Source of the DNA: JAYQKL01 sp049890195
GTDB taxonomy: Bacteria > Pseudomonadota > Alphaproteobacteria > RS24
DNA: 64,000 bases
Assembly: GCA_049890195.1 (NCBI GenBank)
Contig: JBMHBY010000001.1
Coordinates: forward strand, 1 to 64,000
Reading direction: 5' to 3'
A program made the translations under genes and the position numbers. Numbering within the stretch: position 1 is the first letter of the stretch; each line of letters begins with the position of its first letter. The notes under the pieces were generated by a model. The model saw only the letters and a list, made by a program, of their open reading frames with translations, did not search any database and was not told the origin of the DNA. This document shows, one piece after another, positions 18,921 to 27,058 of the stretch.

Positions 18921-19982
18921 ATGGCCGGAAAACGAAAAACGCAACAAGCGTCTGCCAAAAAACCAAAATCATCCACCAAAACCAAAACCGCGAAATCCGC
19001 CGGCACTCTGGAGGCATCCGCCCTGCGCGAAGCCTATGAGATGATGCTGTTGGTCCGCCGTTTTGAAGAGCGCGCCGGACAGCTTTACGGCCTCGGCAAG
19101 ATAGGCGGTTTCTGCCACCTCTACAGCGGTCAGGAGGCTGTTGTGGTTGGCGTCGCGGCAGCCCGGGGCGAAGGTGACCAGATGATCACCGCCTATCGCG
19201 ACCACGGGCACATGCTGGCCTGCGGTATTCCGGCAAAGGCTGTGATGGCTGAACTTTTGGGGCGCGCCGATGGCTGCTCCAAGGGCAAGGGCGGTTCCAT
19301 GCACATGTTTGACGCCGACAAAGGGTTTTACGGCGGCCACGGCATTGTCGGGGCGCAGGTGCCAATCGGTACAGGTCTTGCACTGGCCAACCAGTACCGC
19401 GGTGAGGCCAAGGCGTCCTTCACGTTTTTTGGTGACGGCGCGGCCAATCAGGGGCAGGTCTATGAAAGCTTCAACATGGCGGCGCTGTGGCACCTGCCGG
19501 TGGTCTTCATTATTGAGAACAACCAATATGCCATGGGCACCAGTGTGGAACGCGCCTCTTTCCAGACGGATTTCTCCCAGCGCGGCGTCAGCTTCGGTAT
19601 TGAAGGCCGGCAGGTTGATGGCATGGATCTGGAGGCTGTTTATCAGGCGGCGTGCGAGGCCCGGGCGCATGTCGTGTCGGGAAAAGGTCCGATGATTTTG
19701 GAGATGAAGACCTACCGATACAGCGGTCATTCCATGTCTGATCCGGCGAAATACCGCAAACGTGAAGAGGTCAAGGAGATGCGCCAGCATCATGACCCAC
19801 TCAAAATGATTGAGGAGCGTCTGATTGAACGCGGTGTGATGTCGGAAGAGGAGCTGAAAGAGCTGAACACCAAAACGCTTGATACCATTGATGAGGTCGT
19901 CGCGTTTGCTGAAAACAGCCCGGAACCCGATATGTCGGAACTGATGACAGACATTTATGTGGAGGCCCGCCATGCCGGTTGA
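18921..19982 (+). CDS. pdhA: Pyruvate dehydrogenase E1 component, alpha subunit
   Basis: A 353-aa TPP-dependent E1-alpha. The TPP motif GDGAANQGQVYESFN begins near residue 171 and ends with 'IENNQYAMG'; 'YRYSGHSMSDPAKYR' is the phosphorylation-loop region. The N-terminal ~30 residues are Lys/Ala/Thr-rich and look disordered. GAGAGGAA precedes the ATG. With E1-beta it decarboxylates pyruvate and reductively acetylates lipoyl groups. First gene of pdhA-pdhB-pdhC; no E3 gene follows. Confidence 0.96.
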   Translation: MAGKRKTQQASAKKPKSSTKTKTAKSAGTLEASALREAYEMMLLVRRFEERAGQLYGLGKIGGFCHLYSGQEAVVVGVAAARGEGDQMITAYRDHGHMLACGIPAKAVMAELLGRADGCSKGKGGSMHMFDADKGFYGGHGIVGAQVPIGTGLALANQYRGEAKASFTFFGDGAANQGQVYESFNMAALWHLPVVFIIENNQYAMGTSVERASFQTDFSQRGVSFGIEGRQVDGMDLEAVYQAACEARAHVVSGKGPMILEMKTYRYSGHSMSDPAKYRKREEVKEMRQHHDPLKMIEERLIERGVMSEEELKELNTKTLDTIDEVVAFAENSPEPDMSELMTDIYVEARHAG

Positions 19983-21363
19983 AGTTATCATGCCCGCCCT
20001 GTCGCCAACCATGGAGAAGGGCAAGCTTGCCAACTGGACCGTCAAGGTTGGTGATAAGGTTGAGGCCGGGGATGTGCTGGCCGAAATTGAGACCGATAAG
20101 GCCATGGTCGAGCTTGAGGCTGCGGCTGACGGTGAAGTCGGCAAAATCCTGATTGAGGCGGGCACGCCGGATGTGCCGATCAACACGCCGATTGCCTTCC
20201 TTCTGCGCGAGGGTGAGGATGCGGCGGCATTGGACGAGATGACGACGACCGCCCCGGCCCACCCCGAGCCCACACAAATTGCAACGCCTGAAGCTGCACC
20301 CGAAGCAGCTCCGGTGGTCGTCGCAGCACCGGAGCTGCCTGTCGCAGCGGAAACGCCGCTGCCGGAAGGCACGCAAATGGTGACCTTGAGCGTCCGTGAA
20401 GCTTTGCGCGATGCTATGGCTGAGGAGATGCGGCGTGACCCGGATGTCTTTGTCATGGGTGAAGAGGTGGCGGAATATCAAGGCGCTTACAAGGTGACAC
20501 AGGGACTTTTGGAGGAATTTGGGGACAAGCGTGTGATCGACACACCGATTGTCGAACACGGGTTTGCCGGGGTCGGTGTCGGGGCGGCCTTTGCCGGGTT
20601 GAAGCCTGTCGTGGAATTCATGACCTTCAACTTTGCCATGCAGGCCATTGACCATATCATCAATTCCGCCGCCAAGACGCATTACATGTCCGGCGGGCTG
20701 GTTGAATGCCCGATTGTGTTTCGCGGGCCAAACGGCGCGGCGCGGCGTGTCGGCGCACAGCACAGTCAGGATTATGCAGCTTGGTACGCCCATGTGCCGG
20801 GCCTCAAGGTTGTGTCGCCGTTTTCGGCGGCGGATGCCAAAGGCCTGCTGAAGGCCGCCATCCGCGACCCCAATCCGGTAGTGTTTCTTGAAAATGAGCT
20901 GCTCTATGGTGATCAGGGTGATGTGCCGGATTGGGACGATTATGTTCTGCCGATCGGCAAAGCCAATATTCTGCGCCCCGGCACGGATGTGACGCTGGTA
21001 TCGCACAGTCGCGGCCTGCAATCCTGCCTTGCCGCGGCCGACCAGCTGCAGGGCGAGGGTGTGTCCTGTGAAGTGATTGACCTGCGCTCATTGCGGCCTC
21101 TAGATACCGCCACCATCATCTCTTCAGTCACCAAAACCAACCGTCTTGTGACTGTGGAGGAGGCCTGGCCGGTGGCCGGCATCGGCGCCGAAATTGCCGC
21201 GTGTGTGCAGGCTGAGGCCTTCGACCATCTGGATGCGCCGGTCGTGCGGGTCACGGGGCTGGATGTGCCGTTGCCCTATGCCGCAAACCTTGAGGCCGCC
21301 GCTTTGCCTTCAGCCGACAAGGTCATCACGGCGGTCAATCAGGTCTGCTACAGGGACGCCTGA
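19972..21363 (+). CDS. pdhB: Pyruvate dehydrogenase E1 component, beta subunit with N-terminal lipoyl domain
   Basis: A 463-aa fusion. Residues 1-78 form a biotinyl/lipoyl domain with the lipoylation site K43 in EIETDKAMVEL. A ~50-residue Ala/Pro/Glu linker follows, then the transketolase-like E1-beta from about residue 138. The start at 19972 overlaps pdhA by 11 bp. A lipoyl domain on E1-beta is known from alphaproteobacteria. It matters more here because the downstream E2 has none, so K43 may be the only lipoyl carrier encoded in this operon. Confidence 0.95.
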   Translation: MPVEVIMPALSPTMEKGKLANWTVKVGDKVEAGDVLAEIETDKAMVELEAAADGEVGKILIEAGTPDVPINTPIAFLLREGEDAAALDEMTTTAPAHPEPTQIATPEAAPEAAPVVVAAPELPVAAETPLPEGTQMVTLSVREALRDAMAEEMRRDPDVFVMGEEVAEYQGAYKVTQGLLEEFGDKRVIDTPIVEHGFAGVGVGAAFAGLKPVVEFMTFNFAMQAIDHIINSAAKTHYMSGGLVECPIVFRGPNGAARRVGAQHSQDYAAWYAHVPGLKVVSPFSAADAKGLLKAAIRDPNPVVFLENELLYGDQGDVPDWDDYVLPIGKANILRPGTDVTLVSHSRGLQSCLAAADQLQGEGVSCEVIDLRSLRPLDTATIISSVTKTNRLVTVEEAWPVAGIGAEIAACVQAEAFDHLDAPVVRVTGLDVPLPYAANLEAAALPSADKVITAVNQVCYRDA

Positions 21364-22283
21364 TGTCAAACGCCGCTTCACCCCAATCCCGCCTATTCGC
21401 AAGCCCGCTGGCGCGGCGTCTGGCCCGTGAAAACGAGCTGCCGCTGACGGCTGTGACGCCGACGGGTCCGGGCGGGCGCATCATCAAACGTGATGTCGAG
21501 GCCGCCTTGTCGCAGGGTGCCGCAGCGCCGCTTAATCAGCCCCCCCGTGCGACCTTGCCGGACCCGCGTCTCTTCTTCAATGAGACGGAGTATGAGGTTG
21601 AGCCGCTCAGCCCGATGATGTCGGCGATTGCCGAGCGCCTGCAGCAATCCACCCAGGAAATGCCGCATTATCAGGTCTCCATGGATGTCACGGTGGATGC
21701 CGCCGAGAGCTTGCGGGCGAAGCTCAACAAGACGCTGGCGGAGCAGGAGACCGGTGAAAAGCTGACCTTGAATGATTTTATTGTGCGTGCTGCGGCGTTA
21801 AGCCTGATGGATGTACCCGAAATCAATACCGGCTTTGCGGCCGATGCGTTGATCAGGTTCAAAAATGCCGATATTTCCGTGGCCGTGGCCTTGCCGGGGG
21901 GCGGCTTGATCACCCCGATTGTCAAGGCGGCACAGGACAAATCCGTACGTGAGATTGCTTTGGAAATCCGTGATCTGGCCAAGCGGGCCGCAGATATGCG
22001 CCTGAAGCCCGACGAATATGAAGGCGGCACCTTTTCCGTGTCCAATCTCGGCATGTTCGGCGTGTCCGAGTTCAATGCCATCATCAATCCGCCGCAGGCC
22101 GCCATCCTTGCAATCGGCGCCAGCCGGCCGGTGGTGGTCCTGCAAGATGGTGCTCCGGTTGAAACAAAAGTGATGCGCGTCACCTTGTCGTCTGATCACC
22201 GCGCCATTAACGGCGCGCAGGCGGCTGAGTTTCTGGGCGTCTTCAGAACTTATCTGGAGCAGCCGATGGAACTGCTGTTCTGA
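21363..22283 (+). CDS. pdhC: Dihydrolipoamide acetyltransferase (E2) lacking a lipoyl domain
   Basis: A 306-aa E2. It begins directly with the peripheral-subunit-binding domain (about residues 10-50, 'ASPLARRLARENEL' and 'GPGGRIIKRDVEAAL') and continues into the acetyltransferase core. Typical alphaproteobacterial E2 is about 420-450 aa with an N-terminal lipoyl domain; that domain is absent. The active-site motif reads DHRAINGA, with Asn where the family usually has Asp. Its ATG overlaps the pdhB stop region by 1 bp. The gene is open and intact, so this looks like true architecture, not a truncation in the sequence. Confidence 0.93.
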   Translation: MSNAASPQSRLFASPLARRLARENELPLTAVTPTGPGGRIIKRDVEAALSQGAAAPLNQPPRATLPDPRLFFNETEYEVEPLSPMMSAIAERLQQSTQEMPHYQVSMDVTVDAAESLRAKLNKTLAEQETGEKLTLNDFIVRAAALSLMDVPEINTGFAADALIRFKNADISVAVALPGGGLITPIVKAAQDKSVREIALEIRDLAKRAADMRLKPDEYEGGTFSVSNLGMFGVSEFNAIINPPQAAILAIGASRPVVVLQDGAPVETKVMRVTLSSDHRAINGAQAAEFLGVFRTYLEQPMELLF

Positions 22284-23084
22284 TTATTTGAAATTGGCTG
22301 CGCGCCCTTCCAATTCAGCCATGACCGCTTCGACCTGATTGGGTGAACCGATGATGTCTTCTTGTATCCGCGACTCCAGCATCAGCGCTTCGGCTTCCGA
22401 CAAATAGGCGGCTTGGTTGAGAATATTTTTGTTGGCTTTGATCGAGTCAGGGTTTTTGCCGGCAATCAACTCGGCTGTTTCAAATGCCGCAGCAACCGGA
22501 TCCTCCTTGATTTTGGTGACAAATCCATGCTCATAGGCTTCATCGGTCTGGAAAATGCGGCCGGTGAATATCAGCTCTTTGAGAACATCGCGCCGTGCCA
22601 GCGCCGGCAAAATCGGCGTGGACCCCATATCCGGTATCAGTCCCCAGCGGATTTCCATGATTGAGAATTTGGTTTCCGGCGCGGCATAACGGATGTCCGC
22701 ACCCAGGAAAATATGCATGCCGCCGCCAAGGCAGATGTTATGCGCCGCGCCGATAACCGGCATGGGCAGTTTGTGCCAGCCATAGCAGACATTCTGGAAC
22801 TTGTTGGCATCGCCAAACGTACGCGGCAACAGCGACTCTTCCTGCGCGCTTGAAATCTCTTGATTGGCTATGGCGTTGAAATTCGACACGTCCAAACCGG
22901 CGCAAAAACCGCGCCCGCGCCCTGACAGGACGACGGCCCGCAACTCTGTGCGTTCCGCAAGCTCTGCGATGGCACCGTTCAGTGCGTCCAGCATGTCCCC
23001 GTCAAGCGCATTGATCTTGTCTTCACGGATCATCTCCACATGGGCGATGTGTTTGTCATAGGTGATGGCTACACGATTGTTCAT
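22284..23084 (-). CDS. Enoyl-CoA hydratase/isomerase (crotonase) family protein
   Basis: A 266-aa crotonase-fold protein. The oxyanion-hole loop 'GRGRGFCAGLDVSNF' is at residues 55-69 and the second loop 'NICLGGGMHIFLGADIRYA' near 120. 'FSIMEIRWGLIPDMGS' carries the Glu that aligns with a catalytic position. GGGGGA precedes the ATG at 23084; the frame runs open to 23141. It abuts pdhC tail to tail with no gap. The substrate is not readable; beta-oxidation-type hydration or isomerisation of an acyl-CoA is likely. Confidence 0.92.
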   Translation of the reverse strand: MNNRVAITYDKHIAHVEMIREDKINALDGDMLDALNGAIAELAERTELRAVVLSGRGRGFCAGLDVSNFNAIANQEISSAQEESLLPRTFGDANKFQNVCYGWHKLPMPVIGAAHNICLGGGMHIFLGADIRYAAPETKFSIMEIRWGLIPDMGSTPILPALARRDVLKELIFTGRIFQTDEAYEHGFVTKIKEDPVAAAFETAELIAGKNPDSIKANKNILNQAAYLSEAEALMLESRIQEDIIGSPNQVEAVMAELEGRAANFK

Positions 23085-23146
23085 AATTTTCCCCCGAAAA
23101 CTGACATGAAGTACCTTAGCAGAAACCATGTCCAAAAGCATGGATA

Positions 23147-24619
23147 TTATGACGGAGCAGGAGCGGCGGGGGTGTCGGTCATCCGGCGGCGCAAATGGTC
23201 ATAGTCTGCAAAACGGTCAAGGTAAATTTCATGTTGCTCCGGATGAGGCTCATAGCTGGCTGCATAGGTGATCATGTTTCCCAAGACCTTGGCATTTGGA
23301 AATGCCCCATGTGCCAGACCAGCCTGTAAAGCGGCACCATAGGCGGCGTCGGTGTGCTCCGGCACCTTTATGACCATGCCTTGAATGTCGCTCATCATCT
23401 GCATCCAAAACGAGTTCTGCGCGCCGCCGCCAAGGGCGACGAGCCCGCGGATCTCCCGCTTGAGCAACTGTTCCAGATTCCGGCGCACATCCAACAGGGC
23501 ATAGCCGACCCCTTCATAGGCGGCCCGCGCCAGATCATTTTTATCGGCAGTGTCGGCACCGTTCAGAGCCGGCTTGAGGTCGGGACGCCAATGCGGGGCG
23601 CGTTCACCATTGATATAGGGATGGAAGACGACCCCATTGGCCCCGGGCTTTGCGGTTGTTGCGGCGTGCTGCATCTCCTCCATTGACAGGTCCGGAAGAT
23701 ATGTTTGGCGAAACCAGTGCAGGGCCGGGGCACAGCTGTTCATGCCCGAAGCATAATACCAGCCGGCTCCATGGCTTTGCGGATAGCAGGAAATCGGTGG
23801 CATGGGATCCGGCGTATCGGTCAAAACAGAGACCACACCTGCGCTGGCAAGCTTCAGGCAGCCGGTCTCTTGGTTTGTGATGCCGGTGTTGAAAAGTTCT
23901 GTACTGGTGTCAATGCCGCCGATATAGACGGGTGTCCCCGCCTTCAGCCCGAAACGTCGGGCTGCTGTGGATGTTACGGTGCCGCCGCTGGCGTGTGGGG
24001 GTTTGATCCCCGGCAGGATGTCGGGAAGGATGCCGGCCAAAGCGCACAGCGGCAGCGACCATTTGGCCTGGGTCACATCATAGAGTTGCAGCCCGACTGC
24101 GTCCGACAGGTCGGTGGCCCATTCCCCGGTCAGTTGAACACGCAGCCAGTCTTTGGCCGGGCTCAACCTGCGCGCCTGTTTAAGTGTATTGTAGTCATGC
24201 GCCCACAGCCACCGGAGATGCGCCAGTGTCCAGGTCGCATTGGGCTGATGCAGGCTGGCTTTGATGATGGCCTCCTCGCGCATTTTCAAATCCGTGACCT
24301 CGTTGGCGGCACGTTGGTCACTCCACAAAATGGCCGGGCGCAGGGGCGTATGGTCTTCTCCGCAGATCACGCCAATATGGGCACCTGCGGTGATGCTGAT
24401 GGCCGCAATATCGTCTTGTGTCACGTTTGTGTCCAGAAACAGGCGCCCCAATGCCGTCTCAAGGGCGGTCAGCCAATCGTCCGGGTTTTGTTCCCGCCAT
24501 CCTGGTTCCGGGCTGGCGGTTGCAATGTCGGCCTGCGCACGGGCCAAAAGTTGACCACCCTGCTGCACCAAAACGGTTTTCAGGGCGCTGGCGCCAAGAT
24601 CTATCCCGAGAAAATTCAT
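23147..24619 (-). CDS. FGGY-family carbohydrate kinase, xylulokinase-like
   Basis: A 490-aa sugar kinase. 'MNFLGIDLGASALKTVL' is the N-terminal phosphate-1 motif, 'PGWREQNPDDWLTALE' is typical of xylulokinases, and 'VALGGGAQNSFWMQMMSDI' is the C-terminal adenosine motif. D-xylulose is the best guess for the substrate. It is 62 nt upstream of the crotonase gene on the same strand, and no other pentose genes are nearby. The ribosome site is weak. Confidence 0.9.
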   Translation of the reverse strand: MNFLGIDLGASALKTVLVQQGGQLLARAQADIATASPEPGWREQNPDDWLTALETALGRLFLDTNVTQDDIAAISITAGAHIGVICGEDHTPLRPAILWSDQRAANEVTDLKMREEAIIKASLHQPNATWTLAHLRWLWAHDYNTLKQARRLSPAKDWLRVQLTGEWATDLSDAVGLQLYDVTQAKWSLPLCALAGILPDILPGIKPPHASGGTVTSTAARRFGLKAGTPVYIGGIDTSTELFNTGITNQETGCLKLASAGVVSVLTDTPDPMPPISCYPQSHGAGWYYASGMNSCAPALHWFRQTYLPDLSMEEMQHAATTAKPGANGVVFHPYINGERAPHWRPDLKPALNGADTADKNDLARAAYEGVGYALLDVRRNLEQLLKREIRGLVALGGGAQNSFWMQMMSDIQGMVIKVPEHTDAAYGAALQAGLAHGAFPNAKVLGNMITYAASYEPHPEQHEIYLDRFADYDHLRRRMTDTPAAPAPS

Positions 24620-24659
24620 GACGCCACTATAGCCCGATCAGGGCCGATAAGCACCCGCC

Positions 24660-24689
24660 AAAACAAAAGAGGCTGCCAAAGGCAGCCTC
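24660..24689 (-). terminator. Intrinsic terminator of the short transcription unit
   Basis: A perfect 9-bp stem (GAGGCTGCC / GGCAGCCTC, 3-nt loop) at 24669-24689, followed on the minus strand by TTTTGTTT. It lies 27 nt after the stop of the candidate 30-codon gene and 41 nt before the FGGY kinase start. It therefore separates the short unit from the kinase. Confidence 0.88.
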
Positions 24690-24715
24690 CCGTGATTGAA
24701 ATTTGATCCAACCAG

Positions 24716-24808
24716 TTATTCTGTCCTGCCCTCAAACCTTAAAGAATGCTCCAAAGCTCTCGTGACAGATCTCCGATATAGACCAAATAATTTTCTTTCA
24801 CTAGACAA
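24716..24808 (-). CDS. Candidate small protein, 30 aa, TTG start
   Basis: An unrecognised 30-codon frame starting MSSERKLFGLYRR and ending in FEGRTE, with many Arg residues. It has an unusually strong ribosome site, AAAGGAGG, 7 nt before a TTG codon. A promoter-like pair lies upstream (24845-24873) and an intrinsic terminator downstream. No membrane segment or signal peptide is present; it could form one basic amphipathic helix. The alternative is a noncoding RNA whose AAAGGAGG is incidental. The ORF is too short for coding statistics, so the support is the ordered set of signals. Confidence 0.5.
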   Translation of the reverse strand: MSSERKLFGLYRRSVTRALEHSLRFEGRTE

Positions 24809-24844
24809 TGGACCACCTCCTTTCGTTTGTTTCTAACGAATCAA

Positions 24845-24873
24845 ATTCTACTTTATGTTGCAGCGTTCGCCAA
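24845..24873 (-). promoter_or_regulatory. Candidate sigma70-type promoter of the short unit
   Basis: On the minus strand, TTGGCG (24868-24873) and TAGAAT (24845-24850) are separated by exactly 17 bp. The -10 box matches 5 of 6 consensus bases and the -35 box 4 of 6. It faces the 30-codon gene and overlaps the 5' region of the divergent FAD protein gene. Confidence 0.45.
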
Positions 24874-24888
24874 CAACAGAGAGCCACA

Positions 24889-25821
24889 ATGGTTAAAAAA
24901 GCCCTTATCATCGGATCAGGTGTCGCCGGACTGACGGCGGCGCGGCATTTGTCGGATGCCGGGCTGGAGGTCACGGTGATCGACAAGGGCTACAAGCTCG
25001 GCGGGCGTCTGGCGACCCGCACCAAACAGGGGTATCAGTTTGATCACGGGACGCCGGCGCTGGAGACAATGGCCGGATTTGAAAGCGCTGTCGCAGCAGG
25101 GGTGTTGGTTCAGGCCGGGCCCGAGGGTGCATGGTACGGGCAGCCGGAAATGCGGTCATTGTGCCACCACCTTGCGCAAGGCTTGTCGGTGACACAGGCC
25201 TGTGAAATTGACTCGGTTTTGGTTGCCGGCCATCAGCTGGCCTGTCGCCTCAAAGACGGCACGCAAACAGACACCTTTGACGCGGTTGTCTGCACTGCAC
25301 CGGCGCCACAGGCCGCTATATTGTTGTCAGCCTTTGATGATTTGGCTGCGTTGGCGGCCACCGCCGACTATGCCCCGCAATGGACGGCCATGTTCGGTTT
25401 TGGCCAAGGTTTTTCAGCGCTTCCCGAAGCTGTGTACACAGCCACCGACCATCCCGTCCTCGCCGGCATGTTTTCAGAGCCGGCCAAGCCCGGACGCCCG
25501 CCGCTGCCGGCCCTGACCCTGCAGGCCGGAATGCAGTGGAGCGCAGACAATATTGAACTCATGCCGGATCAGGCGCTCGACGCGTTGCAAATTGCGTGTT
25601 CAGAAGTTCTGGGCGTTGAGCTGCCGGCGCCGGCATATGCCGCTGCCCACCGCTGGCGTTATGCCCGCATCCGCAAAACTGCCGGCGCGTCGGCGGGTGC
25701 CATTGCGTCACAAGCCCCGGTTGCCGTCGCCGGCGACTGGGTGTCGTATCCGGATGTCGCGGGCAGTCTGCACAGCGCCGCCGCCGCCGCCCAACTGATC
25801 CTTGCCAGATTGGAGATCTGA
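24889..25821 (+). CDS. FAD-dependent amine oxidase/renalase-like protein
   Basis: A 310-aa flavoprotein with the N-terminal Rossmann motif IIGSGVAGLTAARHL at residues 6-20. 'GYKLGGRLATRT' follows, the typical pattern of renalase-like NAD(P)-binding proteins, and 'AGDWVSYPDVAGSLHSA' at the C-terminus contacts FAD. The ATG at 24889 follows GAGAG. The substrate is unknown. Its stop is immediately followed by the glutathione peroxidase ATG, so the two are probably one transcript. Confidence 0.9.
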   Translation: MVKKALIIGSGVAGLTAARHLSDAGLEVTVIDKGYKLGGRLATRTKQGYQFDHGTPALETMAGFESAVAAGVLVQAGPEGAWYGQPEMRSLCHHLAQGLSVTQACEIDSVLVAGHQLACRLKDGTQTDTFDAVVCTAPAPQAAILLSAFDDLAALAATADYAPQWTAMFGFGQGFSALPEAVYTATDHPVLAGMFSEPAKPGRPPLPALTLQAGMQWSADNIELMPDQALDALQIACSEVLGVELPAPAYAAAHRWRYARIRKTAGASAGAIASQAPVAVAGDWVSYPDVAGSLHSAAAAAQLILARLEI

Positions 25822-26385
25822 ATGAAACACATGTTCGCCCTTCTCGGAATATTCACTGTTCTGTTCACAACCGACCTCAATGCCGCAGACGGCCCTGAGC
25901 TTTCGGCGTCAACGGCGCATCGCTTCAGCTTCACCTCGATTGATGGTGATCCGCTGGCACTGGCCGGCTATGCCGGCAAAACCCTGCTGGTGGTCAATAC
26001 CGCGTCCAAATGCGGTTTTACCTATCAATATGACGGTTTGCAGGCGCTTTGGGAAACCTATCGCGACCGCGGGTTGGTGGTGCTGGGTGTACCCTCCAAT
26101 GATTTTTTGGGTCAGGAGCCCGGAACAGAGCAGGAGATCAAGACCTTCTGTGCGGTCAATTTCAATGTTGATTTCCCGATGACATCAAAAGTCCATGTCA
26201 GGGGCAAGAAAGCCCATCCATTTTATGTATGGGCCAGGCAGCAGTCCGGTGGTCCACGCTGGAATTTCCACAAATATTTGATAAACTCCCAAGGAAATCT
26301 TGTGGCGTCCTTTTCATCGGGGACCAAGCCGCAATCACAAAAACTCATTGCAGCCGTTGAGGCACATCTGCCGCCGGCTGAATAG
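25822..26385 (+). CDS. Exported glutathione peroxidase-family thiol peroxidase
   Basis: A 187-aa GPx-fold protein. An N-terminal hydrophobic signal (FALLGIFTVLFTTDLNAADG) suggests export to the periplasm, which is less common for this family. The peroxidatic Cys is C64 in NTASKCGFTYQYDGL; the conserved Gln and 'PRWNFHKYL' Trp/Asn residues are present. Cys replaces selenocysteine as usual in bacteria, so thioredoxin-like reductants may serve it. It starts directly after the FAD protein stop. Confidence 0.92.
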   Translation: MKHMFALLGIFTVLFTTDLNAADGPELSASTAHRFSFTSIDGDPLALAGYAGKTLLVVNTASKCGFTYQYDGLQALWETYRDRGLVVLGVPSNDFLGQEPGTEQEIKTFCAVNFNVDFPMTSKVHVRGKKAHPFYVWARQQSGGPRWNFHKYLINSQGNLVASFSSGTKPQSQKLIAAVEAHLPPAE

Positions 26386-26407
26386 CACAAACAGAACGGA
26401 ACGGCGC

Positions 26408-27058
26408 ATGAAGCTTACCTACCAAATCATCCCGGTGACGCCTTACCAGCAGAACTGTACCCTGTTTTGGAACCCTGAAACCAAAAAGGGCGCGATTGTC
26501 GATCCGGGCGGGGATCTCGATGTCATTCGGGGTCAGATTGCCGAGCACGGGGTTGAACTGGAAAAAATCCTCTGCACCCATGGGCATCTTGATCATGTCG
26601 GAGCGGTGGCGGAGTTGGCCAAAGAGTTATCCTTGCCGATTATCGGTCCGCACAAGGACGACATGTTCTGGATCGAACAGCTGCCGTCGCAGGCCGAGTT
26701 CATGAACTTTCCGCCCTGCGAGATGTTTGAGGCGGATCAATGGCTGGAACATGATGATGAGGTCGAGGCCGCCGGCGCCGTTTTCAAGGTGCTGCACTGC
26801 CCCGGCCATACGCCCGGCCATGTTGTGTTTTTCCAGCCGGACGACAAAATCGCGCTGGTCGGGGATGTGCTGTTCCAGGGCTCGATCGGGCGCACGGATT
26901 TTCCCCGGGGGGATCATGGGCAGCTGGTGGCGTCCATCCAGAACCATCTTTGGCCGCTTGGAGATGACGTCCAATTCGTCCCCGGTCACGGTCCGACCAG
27001 CACTTTCGGGCAGGAGCGCCGGACCAACCCGTTTGTCGCGGACACAAATTTTGGTTGA
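26408..27058 (+). CDS. MBL-fold metallo-hydrolase (glyoxalase II-like)
   Basis: A 216-aa metallo-beta-lactamase fold protein. The metal motif THGHLDHVG gives H58, H60, D62 and H63; 'HCPGHTPGHVVF' and 'VPGHGPTSTFGQER' supply the remaining ligands. It matches the YcbL-like thioester/glyoxalase II group. It lies 22 nt after the peroxidase gene and overlaps the downstream HIT gene by a few bases, suggesting one operon for peroxide or aldehyde detoxification. Confidence 0.92.
   Translation: MKLTYQIIPVTPYQQNCTLFWNPETKKGAIVDPGGDLDVIRGQIAEHGVELEKILCTHGHLDHVGAVAELAKELSLPIIGPHKDDMFWIEQLPSQAEFMNFPPCEMFEADQWLEHDDEVEAAGAVFKVLHCPGHTPGHVVFFQPDDKIALVGDVLFQGSIGRTDFPRGDHGQLVASIQNHLWPLGDDVQFVPGHGPTSTFGQERRTNPFVADTNFG

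Noticed and set aside
18969..20456. 495-codon minus-strand frame opposite pdhA and pdhB
   Set aside because: It is a shadow of high-GC coding sequence; its protein is low complexity (Ser/Thr/Ala, His-rich) and the plus strand carries clear pdh motifs.
19801..21021. 406-codon minus-strand frame opposite pdhB
   Set aside because: Antisense shadow with Arg/His-rich composition; no ribosome site and no recognisable domain.
24808..24888. Upstream extension of the FAD protein starting at the ATG at 24808
   Set aside because: The added 27 residues lack family similarity and the strong GGAGG nearby belongs to the opposite strand; ATG 24889 sits just before the Rossmann motif.
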